DNA of 5,085 bases from Acidobacteriota bacterium (GTDB taxonomy: Bacteria; Acidobacteriota; Thermoanaerobaculia; Multivoradales; JAHEKO01), in assembly GCA_029861655.1 (NCBI GenBank), contig JAOTZA010000240.1, positions 1 through 5,085 of the forward strand, in the 5' to 3' direction. Made by a program: the position numbers and the translations under genes. The notes under the pieces are model-generated. The model did no database searches. It was not told where the DNA came from and saw only the letters and a program-made list of their open reading frames with translations. Each line of letters starts with the position of its first letter. Position 1 is the stretch's first letter. Shown piece by piece: positions 1-5,085 of this stretch.

Positions 1-70
1 TATACTCGATAGCGTAGTGCTAAGGTGTTGAGATTCAACTGGCTGCGACGTTGTTGTGGGTCTTGGGGTA

Positions 71-108
71 CCGCCGGCGAGTCGCCCTGGGCGAATCGCC
101 GGGGGCGG
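71..108. repeat. GC-rich stem-loop in the leader of the exported-protein gene
   Basis: Two near-palindromic 11-mers, GGCGAGTCGCC (76-86) and GGCGAATCGCC (90-100), sit 14 bases apart and fold back on each other. 82-86 pairs with 90-94 around a CTG triloop. 76-80 pairs with 96-100 beyond a single G/A mismatch. CCGCC (71-75) can extend the stem with GGCGG (104-108) over a three-G bulge, giving about 15 base pairs. The structure ends 36 bases before the ATG at 145. No T-run follows it, so a classical intrinsic terminator for an upstream gene is unlikely. A 5'-UTR regulatory hairpin or a REP-like intergenic repeat fits equally well. The structure is seen in the sequence; its role is unknown. Confidence 0.5.
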
Positions 109-144
109 CGTGGTGGTATCCTAGAACAGGTAGGGAATCCTGAA

Positions 145-1068
145 ATGCCTAGTCGATCGGTTCGAGCGGGTCTGATAGCGGCGGTGGCGCTCACCCTCGC
201 CTTGCCAGCCCTGGGCGACGACGTCTTTCTCGAGAACGGCAGGTCGTTCGAATCGGTCATTGTTGTGGCCGAAACCGAGGACACGGTGCGGATCCGCCTG
301 CCCTACGGCGAAATGAGCCTTCCCAAGAGCTGGGTGGACCGCGTGGTCCGGGAGCAGACTCCGCTCGAAGAGTTCCTGCAGCGGCGGAGCCTTCTCCTCC
401 GGAAGTTCGACGCCGGGGTGACCGATTGGCTCGATTTGGCGGTCTGGGCTCGGGCGCACGAGTTGGAACACGGCTACCGCGAGTCGGTCTTGGCGGCCGC
501 GGAGATCGACCCGGGTTCCGAGTCTCTATCGACCCATATGCGCCGTCTCGGGCGGGTCTTCGACAAAGAGCTCGATCGTTGGATTCTCTACGAGGAGTCG
601 CAGCGCCGCGCCGGTCTCGAACAACATGAGGGAAAGTGGGTTCCGCGACAGGAGGCCGAGCGGGAGAGGCAGAGAGAACGGCAGGCGCGGGTCACGACCG
701 AGGAGCGACTGGGAAGGGCCATCGAGGCCCTGGCGGTGGCGCAGCTCGAACGAGAGACGCGGGAGACAGAGCAGAGCAGGGCAACCTTCTCCGAGCACAC
801 ACCGCCTACCGTCTACCACGTGCCCCTCCGCCAGGCAGCGGTCTACCCGACGGTCGTGTTTCCCGCGGGCTTTGTCCGACTTCCGTCCGCTGGCGATGGC
901 GATACGGACGAAGAGACGAGCAAAGACGGAGAGCAGAACCGCGGTGCCTACGACTCGCTACGCAGACGCCAGCCGGGAAGCCTTCTGGTTTCGCGATCCG
1001 GTTCGCGCAGCGTTGGTGCGCTGGCTGGGATCAGACGTCAGCCAGGGTCACTGGCGTTGAATCCTTAG
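145..1068 (+). CDS. Exported protein of unknown function with N-terminal DxVxLxNGR-type domain and C-terminal RQPGSL repeats
   Basis: No named function is recognised. From the ATG at 145 the product is 307 residues. Residues 1-24 form a Sec signal peptide: arginines at 4 and 7, a hydrophobic core, and likely cleavage after A-L-G24. This is why I prefer this start to the upstream in-frame GTG at 25, whose extra 40 residues are Arg/Gly/Trp-rich and read through a GC hairpin. A weak purine stretch (AGGGAA, 132-137) precedes the ATG. Mature residues 25-67 (DDVFLENGR through the YGEMSLPKSW segment) resemble a small beta-rich module seen at the N-terminus of exported proteins in Acidobacteria and Planctomycetes. 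Residues 157-172 carry an HEGKWVPRQEAE motif, which in related proteins follows repeat-like helices. A charged, probably coiled-coil stretch follows to about 220. RRQPGSL occurs twice near the C-terminus (274-280, 297-303). The gene converges on the S9 peptidase gene. It probably acts in the periplasm or outer envelope. Confidence 0.75.
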   Translation: MPSRSVRAGLIAAVALTLALPALGDDVFLENGRSFESVIVVAETEDTVRIRLPYGEMSLPKSWVDRVVREQTPLEEFLQRRSLLLRKFDAGVTDWLDLAVWARAHELEHGYRESVLAAAEIDPGSESLSTHMRRLGRVFDKELDRWILYEESQRRAGLEQHEGKWVPRQEAERERQRERQARVTTEERLGRAIEALAVAQLERETRETEQSRATFSEHTPPTVYHVPLRQAAVYPTVVFPAGFVRLPSAGDGDTDEETSKDGEQNRGAYDSLRRRQPGSLLVSRSGSRSVGALAGIRRQPGSLALNP

Positions 1069-1082
1069 AGCCTACTGGACGC

Positions 1083-1100
1083 CGGCTCGCTATCGAGCCG
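1083..1100. terminator. Possible bidirectional terminator hairpin between convergent genes
   Basis: CGGCTCG (1083-1089) and CGAGCCG (1094-1100) form a perfect 7-bp stem with a CTAT loop. The loop contains the complementary-strand stop codon of the S9 peptidase gene (1090-1092) and lies 14 bases past the stop of the exported-protein gene. Its place between two convergent stops suits a shared terminator. There is no T-tract on either side, so any termination would have to be U-tract-independent. A competing pairing of GAGCC (1068-1072) with GGCTC (1084-1088) is also possible. Confidence 0.35.
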
Positions 1101-3147
1101 CTCCCCCCACCGTCTCCATCGGCCCGGGGACGCTCGGTGGGTCACCGAGCAAGTGGGTCTCGAAAAAGAGCATGACGATCTCGCCGTAGAGATCTCGGTT
1201 TTCCTTCTTGCGAAAACCGTGTCCTTCGTTGAGCGCGTTCATGTACCAGACGTCATAGCCCGCCTCGCGTACGTCGCGGACGATCTGCTCGGCCTCGGTC
1301 ACCGGCACCCGGGGGTCGTTTTGACCCTGGGCGACAAAAAGAGGTGCGGTGATCTCGTCGGCGTGCCGATTCGGGCTGATCTTCTCTAGATGGGCTCGCA
1401 TCGCCGCGTCTCGCTCGTCGCCGTACTCGACGCGTCGCAGGTCGCGGCGATAGTCCTTGGTGTTCTCGAGGAAGGTGACGAAGTTCGAGATGCCCACGAT
1501 GTCCACCGCGGCACGCAGCCGATCGCTGTAGTGCACCATGCTCGCCAACACCATATAGCCGCCATAGCTGCCGCCGTACACCGCGACGCGTGAGGAGTCG
1601 AGGTCCGGCTGGGTCTCGATCCAATCGAGTAAGGCGCCGATGTCCTTGACCGAGTCTTCCCGTTTGAAGCCGTTGTCGAGCTTGAGATAGCTCTTGCCGT
1701 ACCCGGCGGAGCCTCGCACGTTGGGCGCGATCACCGCCGCACCGAGCTCTGCCAACCACAGCTGGTAGGTGGCACTGAAGCGCGGTCGGTACTGGCTCTC
1801 CGGGCCTCCGTGGATCGAGACGATCACCGGATGAGGACCTGGGCCTTCGGGTTTGTAGACAAAGGCAGGGATCATCCGGTCGGAGTCGTCGGTGTCATCG
1901 AATGTCGGGTAGTGAACCAACTCCGGCTCGATGAACATCGCCGTGTCTAGACCCCCGACCTCGCTGGCAGTCCAGCGCTCGAGCGTGCCGGCCTTGGTGG
2001 GTGAGTCGCCCAGGTCGAGGGTGAAGACATCGCTGGGAGTCTTGGGTGTGTTGAGGGTCAGCGCCAGGCGGGTGTCATCCGGGCTGAAGCTGAGTCCGCC
2101 GATCGTACCGACTGGCAGGCTCCCGACCGGCTCGAAGGCAAAGCTTGTGGGGTCCATCAGGTAGAGCCTGGAGAGACCACCCTCGTTGGTGACGAACGCC
2201 GCCCGGCTGCCGTCGTGGCTGAGCTCTCCGTTGCCTACATTCCAGGGGATCTCGTCGGTGATGATGCGGATCTCACCCGTATCGAGGCTCATGTGAGCTA
2301 GCTGATTGAACTCGCTCCGAGAGTCTGTGACCAGAAAGATCCCATCACCCGAGCCGTCGAATCCCGCGGCTTGATAGGTCGATGGATTGTCAGCGCCGCC
2401 CACGAGCAGCTCATGCTCTCCGGACTCCAGATCCAGCATGTGAATTCGCGAGTCGTTGACGCTCACATACTGCGCAATCAGGACCTTGCGGTCGTCCGGG
2501 CTCCACTCCACGGGACCCCACCAGGAGCCGTCTGGAGATTCGAGCACCAGACGCGCCGACGACGGATCAGCAACCTCCATAACCCACACGTCGTTCGAGC
2601 GGCCGTTGCGACGAGTGCTCTGGAAAGCGATTCGCTTGCCGTCGCGGCTCCATTCGACCGCGCCATTTCGTGACTCGCCGTCGGTCAGCAACCGGGCCTC
2701 GCCGGACTCGGGATCGAGAAGAAAGATCTGGCGATATTCATTACCCCCGGCGTCCTTCAGGAAGCTCAGCTTCGAGCCCTTGGGCTGGCGATCGATTCCG
2801 GAGATTGGTTCCTCGAAGAAGGTCATCTGCGTGCGCGCGCCTCCGGGCGTCGCGACGTGGTGAAGTTGCGAGACGTTGCCAAAACGTGTGGTGATGTAGA
2901 TTCCGGAGCCCGCGGCGTCCCAGTCCTGAAAGCCAGCGCTGCGAATGTTCTGGTATCGGTTGAGCTGTCTGCCGAGCTCGGCCGGGATCTCCGGTATGTT
3001 GTCGAGCACGACGTTGCCATTGTTGACGTGGCGAACGGCCTGGCTGGCGTCCTTGGCCTCCTCGGCTTCCTGTGCAGGAGCAACGGCCGGGCCGGACAAG
3101 ACGAGAGCGGCGACGAAAAGGGGAAGCAAGGGGAAACGGGGCTTCAT
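1090..3147 (-). CDS. Exported S9 family serine peptidase (prolyl oligopeptidase / acylaminoacyl-peptidase type)
   Basis: A 685-residue exported peptidase that hydrolyses short peptides, probably dipeptidyl- or acylaminoacyl-peptidase-like, in the periplasm. Residues 1-25 are a signal peptide with an A-P-A25 cleavage site before QEAEEA. About 50-400 form a TolB/WD40-like beta-propeller with repeated blades of the type SPDDTRLAL, SRDGKRIAFQS and SPDDRKVLI. The alpha/beta-hydrolase domain (about 415-670) has HGGP (446-449) near the oxyanion hole, the nucleophile in GGSYGGY (Ser527), the acid in QGQNDPRVP (Asp611) and the base in NEGHGF (His643). Order and spacing (84 and 32 residues) are normal for S9, so the enzyme should be active. 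The start is supported by AGGAGA (plus-strand 3156-3161), 8 bases upstream of the ATG. The gene is monocistronic, divergent from the pterin operon and convergent with the exported protein. Exact substrate preference cannot be read from the sequence. Confidence 0.95.
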   Translation of the reverse strand: MKPRFPLLPLFVAALVLSGPAVAPAQEAEEAKDASQAVRHVNNGNVVLDNIPEIPAELGRQLNRYQNIRSAGFQDWDAAGSGIYITTRFGNVSQLHHVATPGGARTQMTFFEEPISGIDRQPKGSKLSFLKDAGGNEYRQIFLLDPESGEARLLTDGESRNGAVEWSRDGKRIAFQSTRRNGRSNDVWVMEVADPSSARLVLESPDGSWWGPVEWSPDDRKVLIAQYVSVNDSRIHMLDLESGEHELLVGGADNPSTYQAAGFDGSGDGIFLVTDSRSEFNQLAHMSLDTGEIRIITDEIPWNVGNGELSHDGSRAAFVTNEGGLSRLYLMDPTSFAFEPVGSLPVGTIGGLSFSPDDTRLALTLNTPKTPSDVFTLDLGDSPTKAGTLERWTASEVGGLDTAMFIEPELVHYPTFDDTDDSDRMIPAFVYKPEGPGPHPVIVSIHGGPESQYRPRFSATYQLWLAELGAAVIAPNVRGSAGYGKSYLKLDNGFKREDSVKDIGALLDWIETQPDLDSSRVAVYGGSYGGYMVLASMVHYSDRLRAAVDIVGISNFVTFLENTKDYRRDLRRVEYGDERDAAMRAHLEKISPNRHADEITAPLFVAQGQNDPRVPVTEAEQIVRDVREAGYDVWYMNALNEGHGFRKKENRDLYGEIVMLFFETHLLGDPPSVPGPMETVGGAAR

Positions 3148-3242
3148 GGATTAGATCTCCTGGGTTCGGTTGGCGGAGCGTCAATCTATCGCACTCTCGC
3201 CGTCGCTATCGCGGTTGACAAAGGGCTCGGCTGACACCGAAG
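3148..3242. promoter_or_regulatory. Divergent intergenic region expected to hold both promoters
   Basis: These 95 bases separate the start of the S9 peptidase (minus) from the start of the reductase operon (plus), so promoters for both units are expected here. The minus-strand ribosome site AGGAGA is clear at 3156-3161. A consensus-like TTGACA lies at 3215-3220 on the plus strand, but the best -10 candidate at acceptable spacing (GAAGAT, 3239-3244) is poor and overlaps the annotated start. The heptamer CTATCGC occurs at 3186-3192 and 3206-3212, exactly 20 bases apart, which could be an operator. No promoter can be assigned with confidence. Confidence 0.4.
3156..3161 (-). promoter_or_regulatory. 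Shine-Dalgarno site of the S9 peptidase gene
   Basis: On the minus strand this reads AGGAGA and lies 8 bases before the ATG at 3147-3145. It is a strong ribosome-binding site and fixes the peptidase start immediately before its signal peptide. Confidence 0.8.
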
Positions 3243-4019
3243 ATGCGAGCGTCGATGGATCTCTCGGGAAAAACAGCGCTGGTGACCGGAGCGGCCCGCC
3301 GCGTGGGTAAGGCCGTTGCCTTGGGGCTGGCGCGACGTGGAGCGGACGTAGTGATCCACTACAACGGTTCGCAGGAGGCGGCCGAGCGCACCGCGGCCGA
3401 GATCGCCGGTCTGGGGGTCGAGGCGGTCCCGCTGGGCGCGGATTTGAGGCACGCTAGGGAGATCGAAAGGCTGTTCCTGGAGATCGGTGAACGGATCGGG
3501 CGGTTGGATGTGCTGGTCAACAGCGCCGCCAGCTTCAGAGCAGCGCGGTTCGAGGAGATCTCCTCAGAGGCTTGGGATGAAGTGATGGCGCTCAACGTGC
3601 GCGCACCCTTTCTCTGTTCGCGGCTGGCCGCCTCGTTGATGCGTCGGCCGTCAGGAAAGGAAGATACCGGGCCCGATACCGGTGCCATCGTCAACATCTC
3701 CGATCTGAGTGCCTATCGCCCGTGGCCGGGTTACACGCACCACGGGGCCAGCAAAGCGGCTCTGGTCCATCTCACCTCGAGCTCGGCACTGGAGCTGGCT
3801 CCCGACATTCGTGTCAACTGTGTGATCCCGGGAGCCATCCTGCCGCCGCCGGGAGTCGATCTCGAAAGCGAAGAATGGCGCCGACGCGGGGAAAGTGTCT
3901 TGCTGGGCCGCACCGGAAACGGCAAACATGTGGCCGACGCGGTGGTCTCACTGATAGAGAATGATTTCATCACCGGTGCAATCCTGCCGGTGGATGGTGG
4001 GGAGCGGCTTCTCAAATGA
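3243..4019 (+). CDS. PTR1/FolM-like short-chain dehydrogenase/reductase, probable pterin or dihydrofolate reductase, with His at the catalytic Tyr position
   Basis: A 258-residue SDR with a Rossmann fold. The cofactor motif TGAARRVG (15-22) is the pteridine-reductase form TGxxxRxG rather than classical TGxxxGxG. HYNGS (39-43) after the second strand resembles the NADPH-binding HYxxS of Leishmania PTR1. NSAAS (93-97) and DGG near the C-terminus also fit PTR1/FolM. Asp154 sits where PTR1 has Asp181 in place of the usual SDR Ser. Lys171 matches PTR1 Lys198. The catalytic Tyr position (Lys minus 4, Asp plus 13) is His167; the nearest Tyr is Tyr164. Likely role: NADPH reduction of dihydropterin, dihydromonapterin or dihydrofolate in the cytoplasm, supported by the overlap with folB. 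No clear Shine-Dalgarno precedes ATG 3243. Met5 (3255) is an equal alternative, and an in-frame TGA at 3216 excludes starts upstream of it. Activity is uncertain because of the missing Tyr. Confidence 0.85.
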   Translation: MRASMDLSGKTALVTGAARRVGKAVALGLARRGADVVIHYNGSQEAAERTAAEIAGLGVEAVPLGADLRHAREIERLFLEIGERIGRLDVLVNSAASFRAARFEEISSEAWDEVMALNVRAPFLCSRLAASLMRRPSGKEDTGPDTGAIVNISDLSAYRPWPGYTHHGASKAALVHLTSSSALELAPDIRVNCVIPGAILPPPGVDLESEEWRRRGESVLLGRTGNGKHVADAVVSLIENDFITGAILPVDGGERLLK

Positions 4020-4432
4020 ACGACGACATCTTCGAAGAGACTCGCAAGGGCCACGACAAGATTCTCATCCGCGACCTCCTGCTGCGGGGGATCGTGGGTC
4101 TCAATGATTGGGAGCGCAAGGAGAAGCAGGACATCCTGATCAATTTGACGCTCTTTCTCGACTCCAGGGCCGCCGGCCGCTCGGATGATGTCGAGAAGAC
4201 GCTCAACTATCGAACGATCACCAAGGCGATTATTCGCCTGGTTGAAGGATCTTCTTTTTTTCTCGTCGAAGCGCTGGCGGAAGCCATCGCCCGGCTTGCC
4301 GTCGTGGACCATGGAGCTTCCCGTGTGAGCGTGCGGGTCGAGAAACCGGGCGCCTTGCGCTTTGCCCGCTCGGTGGGCATCGAGATCGGGCGCAGCCGTG
4401 AAGATTTCGACGACGAACCGGACGCCGGATGA
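4016..4432 (+). CDS. folB: Dihydroneopterin aldolase
   Basis: Converts 7,8-dihydroneopterin to 6-hydroxymethyl-7,8-dihydropterin plus glycolaldehyde in folate synthesis; it may also epimerise to dihydromonapterin, as many FolB enzymes do. The product has 138 residues against a usual length near 120. The excess is a polar N-terminal tail of about 14 residues before KILIRDLLLRG and a short acidic C-terminal tail. Family signatures are present: GIVGLNDWERKEKQ with Glu33, LNYRTI with Tyr65, FLVEALAEAIA with Glu85, and EKPGALRFA with Lys110. From recalled S. aureus numbering these correspond to Glu22, Tyr54, Glu74 and Lys100, and the spacings (32, 20, 25) agree to within one residue. The start ATG overlaps the reductase stop as ATGA, so translation is probably coupled; a GGTGGGGAG stretch lies 11 bases upstream. 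The enzyme is a cytoplasmic oligomer in known cases and feeds FolK encoded next door. Confidence 0.93.
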   Translation: MNDDIFEETRKGHDKILIRDLLLRGIVGLNDWERKEKQDILINLTLFLDSRAAGRSDDVEKTLNYRTITKAIIRLVEGSSFFLVEALAEAIARLAVVDHGASRVSVRVEKPGALRFARSVGIEIGRSREDFDDEPDAG

Positions 4433-5016
4433 CCGAGTCTCGATTGGGAGCCGCGCGCTCCGTGTTGATCTCAATCGGCTCGAACATCGAGCCCGAGAGG
4501 AACCTGGTAGCCGCTGTGGAGATTCTGGACGCCGAGAGCGATCTGCGCCGGGTGTCGCGGGTTTTTGCTACCCGACCGGTGGGAGACAAACCGATGCCGG
4601 CTTTTCTCAACGCCGCGGTCGAGCTGCGGACTCGATCGGGTCCGCGCGAGCTCAGACGCTCGGTTCTGCGTCGAATCGAGCACCGCCTGGGACGCGTCCG
4701 CGGTGAGGATCGCAATGCGCCGCGCACCATCGACCTCGATATCGCAGTCTTTGGCGACCTGGTGCTGGAAGAGGTCGACCTGACGCTGCCGGACCCCGAG
4801 ATCCTGACCCGAGCGCACGTAGCGGTGCCGCTCGCCGATGTGGCTCCGGAGATGCGCCACCCGGTGGACGGGAGGCGGCTCGGTGAGATCGGCGCGGCCT
4901 TGGACGACCCTGACGCGGTACGTCCGGCCCCTGACGCCGAGGCCCTGCGAGTCGCCTGTCCGCATGTGGGGCTGCGACGCGAACGGAGTCGGGGAGCGAC
5001 AGGGGAAGGTAGATGA
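4429..5016 (+). CDS. folK: 2-amino-4-hydroxy-6-hydroxymethyldihydropteridine pyrophosphokinase (HPPK)
   Basis: Transfers pyrophosphate from ATP to 6-hydroxymethyl-7,8-dihydropterin, the step after FolB and before dihydropteroate synthase (not in this window). The product has 195 residues. Diagnostic elements in order: SIGSNIEPERNL (15-26) at the first strand, FLNAAVEL (59-66), GRVRGEDRNAPRTIDLDI (88-105) containing the Mg-binding pair Asp102 and Asp104, and LPDPEILTRAHVAVPLADVAPEMRHP (120-145). All catalytic elements appear intact. Compared with the about 159-residue E. coli enzyme there are some 30 extra C-terminal residues, rich in Arg, Asp and Ala and apparently unconserved. The ATG overlaps the folB stop as ATGA, and no strong Shine-Dalgarno is visible, which favours translational coupling. 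The in-frame start sits 11 residues before VLISIGSN, a normal distance. Confidence 0.95.
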   Translation: MTESRLGAARSVLISIGSNIEPERNLVAAVEILDAESDLRRVSRVFATRPVGDKPMPAFLNAAVELRTRSGPRELRRSVLRRIEHRLGRVRGEDRNAPRTIDLDIAVFGDLVLEEVDLTLPDPEILTRAHVAVPLADVAPEMRHPVDGRRLGEIGAALDDPDAVRPAPDAEALRVACPHVGLRRERSRGATGEGR

Positions 5017-5085
5017 AGCGTTTTTGGACCGTCCTGGCCGGGATCGCCCTGCTGGTGACAACAGTCTGCATATCGAGGCCATTGC
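5013..5085 (+). CDS. N-terminus of a signal-peptide or membrane-anchored protein (runs off the window)
   Basis: Only 24 codons are visible: MKRFWTVLAGIALLVTTVCI followed by SRPL. Lys-Arg then a hydrophobic stretch of about 15 residues marks a Sec signal peptide or membrane anchor. Cys19 follows T-T-V, which is a poor lipobox because position -1 should be small, so a lipoprotein is not supported. The ATG overlaps the folK stop as ATGA, and a purine-rich AGGGGAAGG (5001-5009) lies just upstream, so the start is well supported and the gene is the fourth member of the operon. The function cannot be told from this fragment. Confidence 0.7.
   Translation, partial: MKRFWTVLAGIALLVTTVCISRPL

Noticed and set aside
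117..122. TATCCT as a -10 box for the exported-protein gene
   Set aside because: No acceptable -35 lies 15-19 bases upstream; that space is part of the GC hairpin.
25..144. In-frame GTG extension of the exported protein by 40 residues
   Set aside because: The extension is low in normal protein character and covers the GC hairpin, and the ATG at 145 starts directly with a good signal peptide.
626..1060. Alternative plus-strand frame whose end (AFWFRDPVRAALVRWLGSD) looks protein-like
   Set aside because: The twin RRQPGSL repeat is synonymous only in the frame starting at 145; in this alternative frame the same differences change amino acids. A frameshift is not needed.
1253..1759. Long overlapping minus-strand reading frame of 168 codons inside the peptidase gene
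   Set aside because: It is Arg-rich, a typical shadow of a GC-rich gene. The peptidase frame carries the full catalytic triad and propeller.
3155..3183. Minus-strand TTGACG (3183-3178) as the -35 of the peptidase promoter
   Set aside because: At 16-18 base spacing the sequence is GGAGAT-like, which is the ribosome-binding site and not a -10 element.
3215..3244. Plus-strand promoter TTGACA plus GAAGAT for the reductase operon
   Set aside because: The -35 matches consensus, but the -10 is a 3-of-6 match and overlaps ATG 3243. It would work only if translation starts at 3255, and nothing else supports it.
3731..4474. Minus-strand open frame of 247 codons across reductase and folB
   Set aside because: It lies opposite two well-supported overlapping genes, has no recognisable domain, and starts inside folK; it is an antisense shadow.
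5067..5071. Lipobox at Cys19 of the last partial protein
   Set aside because: The residues before Cys are T-T-V; a lipoprotein signal needs a small residue (Gly, Ala or Ser) at -1.

Overview
The window is GC-rich, gene-dense bacterial chromosome. It holds five complete or near-complete protein genes and the first 73 bases of a sixth. Two envelope-directed proteins with Sec-type signal peptides, a large S9 serine peptidase, and a DxVxLxNGR-type exported protein ending in an RQPGSL motif suggest a Gram-negative, Acidobacteriota-like heterotroph. That placement is an impression from protein style, not a phylogenetic result. I see no rRNA, tRNA, CRISPR array, insertion sequence or phage gene.

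Layout: bases 1-144 are a leader containing a strong GC-rich stem-loop (71-108). Bases 145-1068 (+) encode an exported protein of unknown function. It converges on an S9 prolyl-oligopeptidase-family exopeptidase or oligopeptidase on the minus strand (3147-1090). Only 21 bases lie between the two stop codons, and a small hairpin sits across the peptidase stop. A 95-base divergent region (3148-3242) separates the peptidase from a plus-strand operon: a PTR1/FolM-like short-chain reductase (3243-4019), folB (4016-4432), folK (4429-5016) and the start of a membrane-directed protein (from 5013). All three junctions in this operon are ATGA stop/start overlaps.

The operon is a pterin/folate unit. FolB and FolK catalyse consecutive steps, from dihydroneopterin to hydroxymethyl-dihydropterin and then to its pyrophosphate. 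The reductase most likely acts on a dihydropterin or dihydrofolate. Its most notable feature is that the position expected to hold the catalytic Tyr of SDR enzymes (Tyr194 in Leishmania PTR1) is His, while the PTR1-type Asp and the Lys are kept.

I did not find a convincing new multi-gene system. The best leads are the Tyr-to-His reductase, the membrane-directed protein coupled to folK, and the twice-repeated RRQPGSL motif in the exported protein, whose two copies differ only by synonymous changes.
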